From contig JAVMKO010000003.1 of the NCBI GenBank assembly GCA_032164245.1, forward strand, positions 8,442,651 through 8,506,650: a stretch of 64,000 nucleotides of DNA, read 5' to 3'. A program made the position numbers and the translations under genes. Position 1 is the first letter of the stretch, and every line of letters starts with the position of its first letter. Shown one piece after another: positions 48,801 to 58,981 of this stretch. The stretch comes from Sternotherus odoratus (Eukaryota; Chordata; Testudines; Kinosternidae). The notes under the pieces were generated by a model. That model was not told where the DNA came from and made no database searches. It saw only the letters and a list, made by a program, of their open reading frames with translations.

Positions 48801-48842
48801 TCTTTTCTTTGTACAGGCGATTTATGGACTGATCATCTAAGC
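42885..48842 (+). CDS. Beta-defensin gene D (complete, 4 exons)
   Basis: Coding exons are 42885-42942 (exon 2 starts at 42855 after 'ttctccag'), 44736-44865 and 48827-48842. Exon 1 is non-coding, ending 42108. The exon 2 donor is GTAGGA, weaker than GTAAGA in gene E. The 67-residue precursor has signal MKIIYLLFAVVFLVLQGVP, pro-segment ELSKAQ, and six cysteines at residues 31, 38, 43, 53, 60 and 61. There is one more residue between Cys4 and the final pair than in A to C. It ends CCQRRFMD; charge about +8. Intron 2 has a hAT-like element and a CR1 piece. Intron 3 is about 4 kb and holds a Helitron with a kilobase of G-rich repeats, another hAT-like element and a perfect 37-bp-arm palindrome. 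Signal exon is identical to gene E at the protein level, but the mature exon differs strongly. Confidence 0.93.
43028..43149. mobile_element. Short hAT-like element, gene D intron 2
   Basis: 'gggtgaccagatgtccggat' to 'tgtctggtcaccctaatg'. Gene E has the same insertion at 59404; gene C lacks it ('ctattagaaaaacgtttctg' at about 29760). Confidence 0.85.
44400..44655 (+). repeat. CR1 LINE 3' end, gene D intron 2
   Basis: 'ggcagggatggtgtccctag', 'tgccagaagctggaaatggg' and 'ttgatctgacccagtatcgc' are the sense-strand CR1 3' end. The same copy is in gene E intron 2 (60770-61010). Confidence 0.85.
45270..46730 (+). mobile_element. Non-autonomous Helitron, copy 1 (gene D intron 3)
   Basis: Begins TCTACATATATAAAAGTC and ends with hairpin ACCCG/CGGGT, then ATTTTCGCTAG. 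It is inserted between A and T with no duplication. Gene C has the empty site 'agcacacatataataaaa' at 32673-32690. The 5' part includes 'ccgtttgagctagaaacttg', the sequence shared by all three copies. No Rep/helicase frame. Inside are remnants of the 46-bp C-rich repeat (about 45535-45620) and a long G-rich minisatellite. Confidence 0.9.
45616..46640 (+). repeat. G-rich minisatellite in Helitron copy 1
   Basis: About 1 kb of degenerate repeats of roughly 30-50 bases built from 'ggtgggggtgtcgggtttgg' and 'ggggggtaagtga'. It has hundreds of closely spaced G runs on the gene D sense strand, so G-quadruplex formation is likely. The 150-codon minus frame here is a by-product. Confidence 0.9.
46860..47165 (+). 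repeat. CR1 3' relic, gene D intron 3
   Basis: 'ttcaaatcaaggctggatcc' through 'gtcccttctggccttaaaac' is a CR1 3' end matching the relic in gene C at 32820-33110. Confidence 0.75.
47350..47430. repeat. Perfect palindrome, 37-bp arms, 7-base loop
   Basis: Left arm 47350-47386 starts 'aactcgagactggcagaaca' and ends 'acacatg'. The loop is 'actagga'. The right arm 47394-47430 is the exact reverse complement with no mismatch. The paralogous site in gene C (about 33300-33360) has related single-copy sequence but no such palindrome. Confidence 0.95.
47743..47864. mobile_element. Short hAT-like element with 8-bp target duplication
   Basis: TAGGGTGACCAG at the left, CTGGTCCCCTA at the right, flanked on both sides by 'tctgtagc' (47735-47742 and 47865-47872). 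The gene C counterpart near 33690 is an empty site ('cattctctgtagagcagg'). Confidence 0.9.
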
Positions 48843-49010
48843 AAGATCTCCAGGAATCTGGCAGTCAGCCACTTGCTTCTAAAATCATTGGATCCTGCTT
48901 CAACAGAACCCTGAAGTGCTGTTTATTTGGGTTGTAAAGAATCTTGTGAGTTGGTAAAATTCCAGGAAGGAGCCCTTGTATCACCATATAAATTTCGTTA
49001 CTCTCCATTT

Positions 49011-49016
49011 AATAAA
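49011..49016 (+). terminator. Gene D polyadenylation signal
   Basis: AATAAA in 'ccatttaataaaagcaagtt', about 170 bases after the stop codon, followed by a T/G-rich stretch ('gaagtgtgtatgtgtcggtgg'). Confidence 0.85.
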
Positions 49017-49039
49017 AGCAAGTTGAATTGAGATAATCT

Positions 49040-51300
49040 TGCTGAAGTGTGTATGTGTCGGTGGCGGGCAAGGGGGATGTTTTCATCATTTGTCTCCTTT
49101 AGGAAGCCATCTAGTTTATTTTTTTTAATTAAAAATAAAACATCTCTAGCACATGTTCGTTCAACACCTGGGTGTGTGCGGACCATGGTTCACACATCTG
49201 TGTAGGTTTAATAGGCTCCATTGGGTAGATCTCTATTTCTTACCATTCTTACAAATCCTTTTATTTTGTGATGTCGGAGGGGCTGGGCTCAGTCACAGCT
49301 TGACTGTAGGGTGGAGCTGCATGGCACCTAGACCTTCTCCCCACCTCTGTTCCAAAACCTTATCTTCTACATTGAGGAGAAAAGGGAAATCAGGCCAAAC
49401 TGCATTCAGGTCTCATGCCTGATTCTCTTCCCTGTTACACTGACTGGTAAATCAGGAGAAACTCCACTGAAGACCCTCATAGGTACACTAGCATAACATT
49501 GGTGTAACTCACATCAGAACCAAGCAAAGCATTGTCCATAAAAGGATGAGAACTAATTTTTAAAAGGTAAAGTTTACCTTTATGTCACTTGGTTACATGA
49601 TATCCCAAAATTTATATCTAATCCCATCTTCAACTTTCCCTGAAAGCCACCTCTGCCATTGGATCATAGATCAGAAAGTTCAGGCAAATGTTCTTACCCC
49701 TTTAGATATGCAGGAATTACATTTTGAAAATTAACCACAGCCTTAATTCGTCTGAGACTGTCACCATTCTGCGGTTGTCTACATTGTTCTGTCACTCAAA
49801 TCCAGCAGGCTCAACTGTGAGACAGCAGGTTCCGATTGAAGGGTGATGTTGAACTAGAGGGAGCATCTTTCTGCTGCTGCTGCTGTGGAGTGGTTGAGAG
49901 TCCGGAGTGCCAGTGAAAGATATGTTGTAAAGGTTGCTAGACCATGGACGATGAGCCCTTAACCTCTCTGTCTCCCAACCATGCAAACGTATCCTTCTGA
50001 GGGTGCCTTTACATTGGAGCTTGAGGTGCCATCTCCACTTCAGATAGGTGCATCTGCACTAGTTCTGCGTCAGCTCGGGCCAAAAAGTAGAAATGTAGCT
50101 AGGGCAGCACTAGAGGTGGATGTGGAACTAGCTGGCCACCTGGTGTGTGATCCTCTCTGAAACCCTACACACCTATGCAAGGAGGCTGCCAAAGTTACAT
50201 CTCTGCCTCCAGTGTAACCATTCACTTATGGACACTTGGTATTAGGAGGAGGTGGGGATTGGGGTTAAGAGGATTTGGGCAGCTAGCAGTGGTTGAAGCT
50301 TTTCTTAGGATTAAAGGAAAGTTTGATAACTCAAGAGGTGGGATCTAACTCCAGAGGGAGCTCAGGGGCTGTGGGCACATCAGTTTCAAATTGACTTCTT
50401 CTCCGGCTTACATTTCCAGTGTCTAGCTGGCTTGAGGGCTTCAGAGCAACCTCCATGAATTCTATCCCACACCACAGTCAGTGGGTACATTATCAAGGAA
50501 GCTTTCTTGTGTGAGCTGATGTGGACCTTGCCAGACACTCCCGCTGGCTTCATGTGATGGAATTATCAAATGTATGGCTGAGAGGCCCACCATCACTGTT
50601 ACATGCTGGGATTTCAACCAAGCTCTTACTACAGCATTGTGTGAACTCTGATCCCGAAAGGGTGAAATCCTACTCAACTCACTCATTCAAGGTTTCCCTT
50701 TGACACCTGGCAGACATCTGGGATAGGCGCCCGTCTCAAGATTGCACAAGATGGGATGGGATAGAACTTTTGGGAGCTCATCTGACCAACTGAAATAGCT
50801 GAAACATTTCCCTTTTGTTAACTTGTTCCAGTAGTTTCACTGAAATCATGGACCCAATTCATATCTCCATTATGACAGTGTAACAATGATGACTTCAGAG
50901 AAGTCACTCCTTGTTTACACCCCTCAGTGTAGACTCAGGCTTCAACCCTTAAAGCAACTTGGCCTGAATCCTTTTGTTTTCCTAAATGTGGCCTTGTTTG
51001 GGGGGATGTTGCCAAGCTGCCTAGGGTCCCATGTGCACGGTGAAAGGTTTTGAGGTTTTGGGCTGCCCTTTTAAGTTCTGCAAGGGGGAACTCTTGGCTC
51101 TAGCCATGTCTGGGTGCTCTGGCACAAGAGGAGTCCTGGGAATTGGGAAGTTTCAGGACAGCAGGATGAGTGTGTAGGTGCCACACTCTGGCAAAGGCTA
51201 CACATCATACGGTCAGCCTGTGACTGAATACAGCTCTGATAACCACACACAACGAATGGATTTTCAAAAGCTGTAAGGAATACATGAGGATCTGCCCACA
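49040..51300. other. Gene D 3' flank and unassigned intergenic DNA
   Basis: The first 500 bases are paralogous to the gene C downstream flank. Beyond that I see no gene. The 129-codon and shorter frames have no domain. Phrases near 50870-50930 ('tgtaacaatgatgacttcag') resemble other downstream flanks and suggest another old repeat. Confidence 0.5.
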
Positions 51301-51359
51301 TGAGATCATTGGAGCATTCAGCGCATGGGCTATAAATACCCTTGTGTGGCATTAAGAAG

Positions 51360-52400
51360 CAAGAGGGACTTTTTGAGGGTATTTCATTTTATTTCTAATT
51401 TTAAAAAGCTAAAAGAAATAGGTTTGTAAGGAGACACACAGGCCCACCCTTACCTCCTCCACCCACCACAAAACATGTGTACATATTTCAGGTGTGATCT
51501 TACACCAACTTCCTTTATTAAAAAGAGAGTAACAAAACCCCTGTCGCATATGCAGATTCTCTGCAATGCTCAGTGCTACAGGGATTGTCCTTGGAGACCT
51601 GACAGCCTCCACCGACTTCTCTAGCATCACACCAACTCCTGTGCTTGCAACAGAGACATATTATAGCAGCCAAGTGGTGCTCATACTTTGAGGGAATCCC
51701 TCTGAGTCTCTTTATGATCCTTTTACAGCCTCCATATGTTGCCGAAGCTTCATATATGAGTGGAGACGAGGGCCTGAACACCCCATTGTCAACATGGCTT
51801 TTATATTTTGAAATAGGGAAATCAAGTAGAAAAACAAAGTCTGGAGGAGTGAGTGCTGCACTCAGTCTGCTCTGTATCAGACCCAGCAGGGGAAGTGAAG
51901 GCAACAATTAGAAATAAGACAATATCTGTAACAAATCGTAGGTGGGCATCTCCAGTGACTTCATTAAAGAGTATAAATACATTCACAGGGAGATAATACC
52001 AGGGTCTCAAGGACTGTAATCTAGCAGAGAAGCCAGAACAAGAAGCAGTGGAGGAGACTCAGTCCCTATATTTATAGGTTATGGGAAAATGCTGATCTCT
52101 GGAAATATTTCAATCATAATTACATTTATATATTCTGTAATCTCTTAATAGAGATTATAATCTATACAAGGAGCATTGTCATCTAAACAGGAAGCATTTC
52201 AGACAAATACAATTGTGAGGCACTTTGAACTAGCGGCAGAAATGTCAATTTATGTAAGGCCCTTTCATATTCTTTGATGATTCTGTTTTTCATAGTTAGT
52301 CAGTGCTGGAAAAAAGTCATTTTTGATTTATTTGCTTCCTTTACTACTAATAGTGTTGATAACTATAAATATGAAGAGAAACTATTCAGTTCCTGGCCCT
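51360..52400 (-). pseudogene. Scrambled inverted beta-defensin relic
   Basis: Three paralogous blocks lie side by side. At 51360-51540 is the 3' end region on the minus strand, with AATAAA at 51519-51514. At about 51545-52040 is intron 3 sequence in plus orientation (compare 31446-31760 and 61540-61690). At about 52045-52400 are intron 1/exon 2-proximal and promoter-proximal blocks on the minus strand (reverse of 42720-42820 and 41500-41640). No exon 2, 3 or 4 coding sequence survives. It is the debris of a minus-strand copy between genes D and E. Confidence 0.7.
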
Positions 52401-53142
52401 TCCGTACCTGGCCCTCAATACAATTTTGCAACCCCGACGTGGACCTTGTGCCAAAAAGTTTGCCCACGCCTGGTCTGACCTGAACAAAACAACTTTGATC
52501 TACTCCCTTGAGCCATCAGTTTACCCCACACAAACCTATTAACTGGCAATAATAACTGGTTACGTTCATTGCTTCTCTCTCTCTCTTCCCTTCCCCCCAC
52601 ATCGTCCCCGTGGATGTTTTATGGCTTCCCCATTCGCTCTCCAGCAACAGTTCTCGTACCTAAGCTAATGATTCCTGCAGCACCCAAAAATCCGGTGGGG
52701 TGTCCTCACCAAGTGGGTTATGACCAGAACAAATGTGATGTGGAAGTGGGGATAGGGATGTGCTGAACATGGGACATATGCGGGTGACAGCTTGGAAGTG
52801 CTGCTTGACCCAGTCTGCCAAGCGTGCCCTATTCTATTCTACTCTATTCCACCTCCACTTCCTCCTAATGCCAAGTGTCCCTAAGCCATGCCCACACTGG
52901 AGATAGAGGTATAATTTCAGCTGGCCACTAAAAGCAGTCATATAGGGTTTCAGATGGGATCATACTCACGTTGCCATGGCTACACTTCTATTTTAGGTGC
53001 ATGAGCTCAATCAGAGCTTGTGCAGGTATCTCTTCCCGAGCTTGAAATGACACCTCCACCTCCAGTGTAGACACACCCCTAGAGGATGTGAGAGCTGATA
53101 AACTGTGTACAGCTGGGAAAGGGGGGTGGTGATGGACTCATA
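52401..53142. other. Intergenic, no gene recognised
   Basis: Contains a retroposon-like phrase near 52420-52480 ('gccaaaaagtttgcccacgc'). The rest, to the CR1 edge at 53143, shows no gene or clear paralogy. Confidence 0.5.
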
Positions 53143-53831
53143 AGCAATGGTCTCAAGATGCAGGGAGGGGAGGTCTAGGTTGGAAAAACTCTTTCACTAG
53201 AAGGGTGGTGAAGCACTGGAATGGGTTACCTAGAGAGGTGCTGGAATCTCCATCCTTAGAGGTTTTTAAGGTCAGGCTTGACAAAGTCCTGGCTGGGATG
53301 CTTTTGTTGATGTTGGTCCTGCATTGAGTAGGGGGTTGGAATAGATGACCTCCTGAGGTCTCTTCCAATCTTGATATTCTATGATTCTATAAAATGATCC
53401 CCACTGAACTTCCAAACCCAGACTGCCTAGCTCCCTCCTACTCTAACTACACTCTACGTGTTCGAAGTGACCAGAGTGCTGGCTCCCAGAAGGATTGAGA
53501 GGGGATAGAATTAACTGCTGGACAGGAGACAGTCAGCAGTAAGGCTGAGAACTTCTGTAGCATGGCCCAACATCATCTTTCCCAATAAATAAGAACATAA
53601 GAATGGCCATACTGGGTCAGACCAAAGGTCCATCCAGCCCAGTATCCTGTCCTCTGACAATGGCCAATGCCAGGTGCCCCAGAGGAAATGAACACAAAAG
53701 GTAATCATCAAAGTGATCCATCCCCTGTTGCCCATTTCCAACCTGGGGAAAGATCATGATTTTGGGGGGTCTGACTCACAATATTGTGATCTCATAATTG
53801 GGTAAAACACATGATGTTTTTATCTCTTTAG

Positions 53832-53956
53832 GCCGGCATTACTGTCCTCAGCAAGCCGTTGAAAATAGGATGGTTCCTTCAATTGCTGGGAAAGTGACAT
53901 GTGAAGATCCTGAAGCATGTGAAAGGTGTAAATCTCTATCGGTCACCAACGTGTGA
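53832..53956 (+). other. Exon-like 41-codon frame of unknown origin, copy 2
   Basis: Same frame as 36761-36885 with two changes, both amino-acid altering (I to V and K to E). Acceptor-like 'tatctctttag' and the stop are kept. The similarity is no higher than in the flanks, so there is no sign of selection. Confidence 0.35.
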
Positions 53957-54670
53957 CTAGTTATGCCAATAACAAATTCAAGTGTCCAAAATGTTTCCAG
54001 TAGTCTCTGCTGTCAGATCACCTTGGCAATGAAAGTTCCTCAAACAGCAGCGCTCTGTTGCAAAATGTTCAAAATAGACTTTAGTGTTCTGTATTGATTC
54101 TAAAATTATACATTATACTGCCATATCAGATAAGAGCTTGACCTACTGTATTGCTGTTATGAACTTCCAGGCCTAAAGCACATAAGATAGAAGAAACGTA
54201 TAAAAGTTACTTCACAGCTTAGGAAGAGTTTGCTGTTAGTTTCACTAGCAACTGTTGCAATTACTCAATTTAAGTCCTCTGTAAACCACAGATTCAGCAT
54301 CTGCTACTGAAAACATTTTGAGGGTTTATTCCTAAAATACACCAAGGATTCTTTCTCCTGCCTAGATGTATATGACATTATTATTATTAACAATCAATTC
54401 CATATTTTCCATGTCATCATTGCAGTTGACAAATACTTGCCTGGAGGAAATAACAATCTAATGTGAAATACTGACCCCACAAAACTGAATGAAAAGAGTC
54501 TTATTGGCTTCAGATGTTTTTGAATGAGGACCCATGCTGCAGAGAGGAATTCAGAGGAAACAGCTATCCCTTTGAAGAGCGAGGCAGGTGACTTTTATGA
54601 CCAGGAAAAGATGAGCCAGGCATGAAATTGGAGAGACCAGATCCTAGAGAGTGACAGTTGTACGAGGAGT

Positions 54671-54824
54671 AGGGAAAGCAGAGACAGGGATGTGTGTGGA
54701 ACATGGGCCTGGAGTGTTTACTGAGAGGGAGGGGGCCTTCCCTGCCCAGGGAAAGCAGAGACAGGGATGTGTGTGGAACATGGGCCTGGAGTGTTTACTG
54801 AGAGGGAGGGGGCCTTCCACTGAA
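54671..54824 (+). repeat. 77-bp tandem duplication
   Basis: The block starting 'agggaaagcagagacaggga' at 54671 recurs at 54748. Copy 1 of the segmental duplication has the block once (about 37613-37689), so it arose after the D/E split. Confidence 0.9.
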
Positions 54825-55431
54825 CACATAGAAATCCCATCCTTCCCCTGGGCTTGGCTAGAAGAGACCCTGTTGCAGAGAGTCTGGCATTGGACTGGAG
54901 ATCTGGGTGCTGTGGAGCTCCCAGGTGCGGTTACACAAAGACTCCTTTGGAGGGAATACGCCCCGGGTGCTATGGGAGGGAAAAGGGCAGAATTAGGACG
55001 TAGCCCCTCTACGGAGACAGGTGCCTTTAGAGCTGTACAGTTACCCGAAGGGGGAGGGCTGCGTGGCGGAGGTGCTGGCAGTGAAGTCGCTGGCAGCATG
55101 GAGACGTTCAGACTGAACTGCACAGAGTAGGAGCTGGACTATGTATAGAGGGTCCAACTGACTTCCCATGATGCTTTACTATCATTCTCAATTATTAATA
55201 GAAGTAGAAATCTGGCTGCCGGAGGTGGTTTATTGTAAACTGATTTAAAATGACAGGCCATCAGTTTAGGTTTGTCAGGGGTATTCTGGATCTGCAGAGA
55301 ATTGTGTAATACATGTCCTGAGAAGTCAGTCAGCAGACAGACGGCCTAGAATAAGGTGGGGCGAGCAGAGCTGCTCTGTTTTAGGGAGCAACCTGCTTTG
55401 TCTCTCTTCATTTTTTTATGGTTATCTGATT

Positions 55432-55750
55432 AGTGTGGTTTCCGTTAAGGTGACCCCCAATTAGCCACATTAAATACATATCTGCTGCCCTTTAATCATA
55501 CAATCAAGATAACAATGCTTCATAGATTAATGAATTCTTAGAGCTCAAAACCAGAAGAGGCCATTGTGACGTCATGTCACCTGAATCCAAGGTTTAAGTG
55601 AATTTTAACCCAGACCAGCAGAAATTGATCAACTTTGCAAAATAGCTGTGTCTATGCAAATAAGGTCCGCACAGGAGGTCTCTTCCTCCAGCTCATGAAG
55701 GGATGACAAGAGAGGGCTCATTCACTTTGGCAAAGTTCTAAATTCTAAGT
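55432..55750 (-). other. Conserved defensin-locus module upstream of gene E
   Basis: The minus strand core TATTTGCATAGACACAGCTA lies at 55662-55643. It aligns with the gene D copy at 40810-41120. The Helitron at 55920 now separates it from gene E by an extra 1.76 kb. Confidence 0.55.
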
Positions 55751-55919
55751 AACTGAGAACAGGGGCCTATAAAAGAAAGTGTGAAGCAACCTCAATATCA
55801 GATGTTGTTACCTGTGCCAACAATAATGTCTAACTAATTTTTACAAAAGTAACGCAATATTTTGTTTTTGTTACAGGTGATTCATTTGAAGGGAAAATCT
55901 GAAAGGCAAATTCAGATAA

Positions 55920-57679
55920 TCTATATATATAAAAGTCAAGTGGTGTATGTATGAGTGTATGTATGTATGTATGTATGTATGTACGTATGACAGCGAACTC
56001 CTCCCGCACCGTTTGAGCCAGAGACTTGAAATTTGGTACAGTGAGGGGTCTTGGGGTCTAGATCTTGGTAAGGGTCGAAAAATTTTCGGATCTCACCTCT
56101 GACGCCCCCCAGGGGTGAAAGTCTTTCAGGGCCAATCACATCAGCTGGGCAGTTAGGTGCTGATGATGTCATAATACCCCCTCCAACATACACCGCACTC
56201 GCTCAGCTCGCCCCTCCCTCCTCCAACGGAACCCCGGAGATCCCTCAGCTCACTGCCCCTCCCCCCTCCCAACGGAACCACGGAGATCCCTCAGCTCACT
56301 GCCCCTCCCTCCTCCAACGGAACGCCGGAGATCACTCAGCTCACTGCTCCTCCCCCCTCCCAATGGAACCCCGGAGATCACTCAGCTCACTGCCCCTCCC
56401 CCCTCCCAACGGAACCCCGGAGATCCCTCAGCTCACTGCCCCTCCCTCCTCCCAACGGAACCCCGGAGATCACTCAGCTCACTGCCCCTCCCCCCTCCCA
56501 ACGGAACCCCAGAGATCCCTCAGCTCACTGCCCCTCCCTCCTCCCAACGGAACCCCGGAGATCACTCAGCTCACTGCCCCTCCCCCCTCCCAACGGAACC
56601 CCAGAGATCCCTCAGTTCTCTGCCCCTCCCCCCTCCCAATGGAACCCCGGAGATCACTCAGCTCACAGCCCCTCCCCCCTCCCAATGGAACCCCGGAGAT
56701 CACTCAGCTCACTGCCCCTCCCTCCTCCAACGGAACCCCGGAGATCACTCAGCTCACTGCCCCTCTCCCCTCCCAACGGAACCCCGGAGATCACTCAGCT
56801 CACTGCCCCTCCCCCCTCCCAACGGAACCCCGGAGATCACTCAGCTCACTGCCCCTCCCCCCTCCCAACGGAACCCCGGAGATCACTCAGCTCACTGCCC
56901 CTCCCTCCTCCAACGGAACCCTGGAGATCACTCAGCTCACTGCCCCTCCCCCCTCCAAACGGAACCCCGGAGATCACTCAGCTCACTGCCCCTCCCCCCT
57001 CCCAACGGAACCCCGGAGATCACTCAGCTCACTGCCCCTCCCTCCTCCAACGGAACCCCGGAGATCACTCAGCTCACTGCCCCTCCCCCCTCCCAACGGA
57101 ACCCCGGAGATCACTCAGCTCACTGCCCCTCCCCCCTCCCAACGGAACCCCGGAGATCACTCAGCTCACTGCCCCTCCCTCCTCCAACGGAACCCTGGAG
57201 ATCACTCAGCTCACTGCCCCTCCCCCCTCCAAACGGAACCCCGGAGATCACTCAGCTCACTGCCCCTCCCCCCTCCCAACAGAACCCCGGAGATCACTCA
57301 GCTCACTGCCCCTCCCCCCTCCCAACGGAACCCCAGAGATCCCTCAGTTCTCTGCCCCTCCCCCCTCCCAACGGAACCCCGGACTACATCAGCTCACTGC
57401 CCCCCCCCCCCACCTGCGAAGGTCCCCGGAATCCCTCGGCTCTGGGCCCCCTCCCCCCCTGCGACGGATCTGAGTTGGGTTTGGTGGGACGGTAAGTGAG
57501 GTGGGGGTGTCGGATTCGGTCGGGGGGTGAGGTGGGGGTGTCCGGTTTGCTTGGGGGGGTGGGAAGGTGTCGGGGTGGGTGAGGGGTGAGGGGTGGGTGT
57601 TGGGGTTGGTCGGGGGTGTCAGCTGTCTGCCACCTCCCCACCTCCGACTGACCCGAGCAGCGCCGGGCACTTATGCTAG
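55920..57679 (+). mobile_element. Non-autonomous Helitron, copy 2 (upstream of gene E)
   Basis: Begins TCTATATATATAAAAGTC and ends with hairpin CCCG/CGGG, then CACTTATGCTAG. The paralogous empty site in the gene D unit is 'cagataa|tatattataagg' at 41301-41312; here the element sits exactly between 'cagataa' and 'tatattataagg'. This shows precise A/T insertion without target duplication. Interior: a (tatg)n run, the shared 5' block, about 26 C-rich repeats and a short G-rich tail (about 57475-57620). It has no Helitron protein gene. Confidence 0.96.
56216..57400 (+). repeat. 45/46-bp C-rich minisatellite in Helitron copy 2
   Basis: About 26 units of 'ggagatcactcagctcactg' followed by 'cccctcccccctcccaacgg' or the 45-bp variant 'cccctccctcctccaacgg'. 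A 6-unit block is itself repeated 275 bases apart (marker 'ccctggag' at 56918 and 57193). The 378- and 262-codon frames are low-complexity products of this array. Confidence 0.95.
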
Positions 57680-58366
57680 TATATTATAAGGCATAAACAA
57701 CCACATTGCCCTATACACCTTAATTCTATTATTCGTAACAATTACTAGTATTATCTATTAGTATGTTTAAACATATGATGCAATCTGACTATCTGATAAA
57801 TAAAATGTAGAGATTACACAACTTCTGGTACAGAAACTTGTAGAATAGCTTCTCTTCCTATTTATAGTTATCAACACTATTAGTAGTAAATGAAGCGAAT
57901 GAATCAAAAAATTACATTCTTGTAGCATTGATGAACTATGAAAAACAGAATCATCAAAGAATATGAAAGGGCCTTACATAAATTGACATTTCTGCCAGTA
58001 GTGGTGACAGAGAAACTGTGGAAAGGACAGAATCATGTCAAGTTGGCCAAGACCGCTCTGTGGTGAAGTGTATTGAACTTGGCCTACAGAAGTATGTTGC
58101 TGATCAGAGCTAAACCAGCAGGTGTTCGTTATATGTCCCAAGACGTTTTACACAAGCCTCTGTGGCCAAATAGATCTTACACAATCTGGGAGGGCACAAG
58201 ATGTTTTGCACGAAGACCAGGGAAATTTTCCAACACAAAAAGAGATTGCAAGAATTCCAACGCCCAGTTTGTGGTTGGACATTTCAAACCTTTCCCAGGT
58301 TCAGGGGTCACTTTCTGACTGGCCTGCACCAGCTTTACCAAGAAGAAATGAAGCCCCCAGAAACAA

Positions 58367-58479
58367 TATAAAGCAAACTGTTTGGGTCAAATCACCACTC
58401 CCTGATGCTCATATATCTGGATGAGAGAGACGGTTAGCGGGACTGTCATTATCTGGCTGCTGGGAGTGCTCCCAGTCCG
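58367..58479 (+). promoter_or_regulatory. Gene E promoter and non-coding exon 1
   Basis: TATAAAG at 58367-58373, expected start near 58398. The leader ends CCAGTCCG at 58479 before GTAAGT. It is almost identical to the gene D leader and promoter. Confidence 0.82.
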
Positions 58480-58676
58480 GTAAGTACTACAATCATTTCC
58501 CTTATAATCCCCCTATTAACTCTTCCTTTAAAGTTCTCTCGAGGGAGATGGTTGTGAGATCCAGAAAGAGAACAAGAACACAGTTGTCACAATCCCTTCA
58601 ATAAATGAACTACCTGAATGTATTTTCCCAAATAAATACTGGGTTATTTTAAAACCAGCTGAATTAAAAACAACTT

Positions 58677-58981
58677 CAGGATTATTCCAGTTATCAGAAT
58701 TTCCTGTATCCAGAAATCCAAGTTATCCGAATGTCCAGTGATCTCTCCCCCTGTCCTCGCCTCCCCCTCCCCGTCCTTCTGTGTTAGTTCATCACCCTAT
58801 GATGAACTAACCTTAGTGCTGTTGGAGCTGAGATTTGGGAGGACTTCCAGGGTTAAAGATGAGGATAAGAAGAAAAGGTGGGTAGGGAGAGAAAAAGAAA
58901 ACAAGAAAGAAACAGATGAAGGGGATTAAGGTGAATATTAAAGGATGTTGCCAGGCCAGTAAAATAAAGCGGAGTGTCCTC
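58677..58981. mobile_element. Shortened Tigger-like element, gene E intron 1
   Basis: 'caggattattccagttatca' to 'aaagcggagtgtcctc' followed by TA, with the same internal deletion as gene D. Confidence 0.75.

Larger units (their letters stand above)
53143..55430 (+). repeat. Segmental duplication, copy 2
   Basis: Matches 36045-38330. The left edge lies inside the CR1 3' end. At 55423-55432 it passes from 'ggttatctg' directly to 'attagtgtggttt', sequence found at 40808 in the gene D unit; the overlap 'tctg' at the joint is a possible microhomology. A 77-bp tandem duplication is private to this copy. Confidence 0.85.

Noticed and set aside
54644..55130. Overlapping 159-codon frames on both strands
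   Set aside because: No domain. The D-side copy of the duplication breaks the frame, and the 77-bp duplication lengthens it artificially.
55940..55985. Short tandem 'tatg' repeats as a possible CRISPR or regulatory array
   Set aside because: A simple microsatellite within the Helitron 5' region; no spacers.
56363..57499. 378- and 262-codon open frames
   Set aside because: They are translations of the 45/46-bp minisatellite inside a Helitron. The same short peptide repeats in shifting frames; no domain, no start context, no splice structure.
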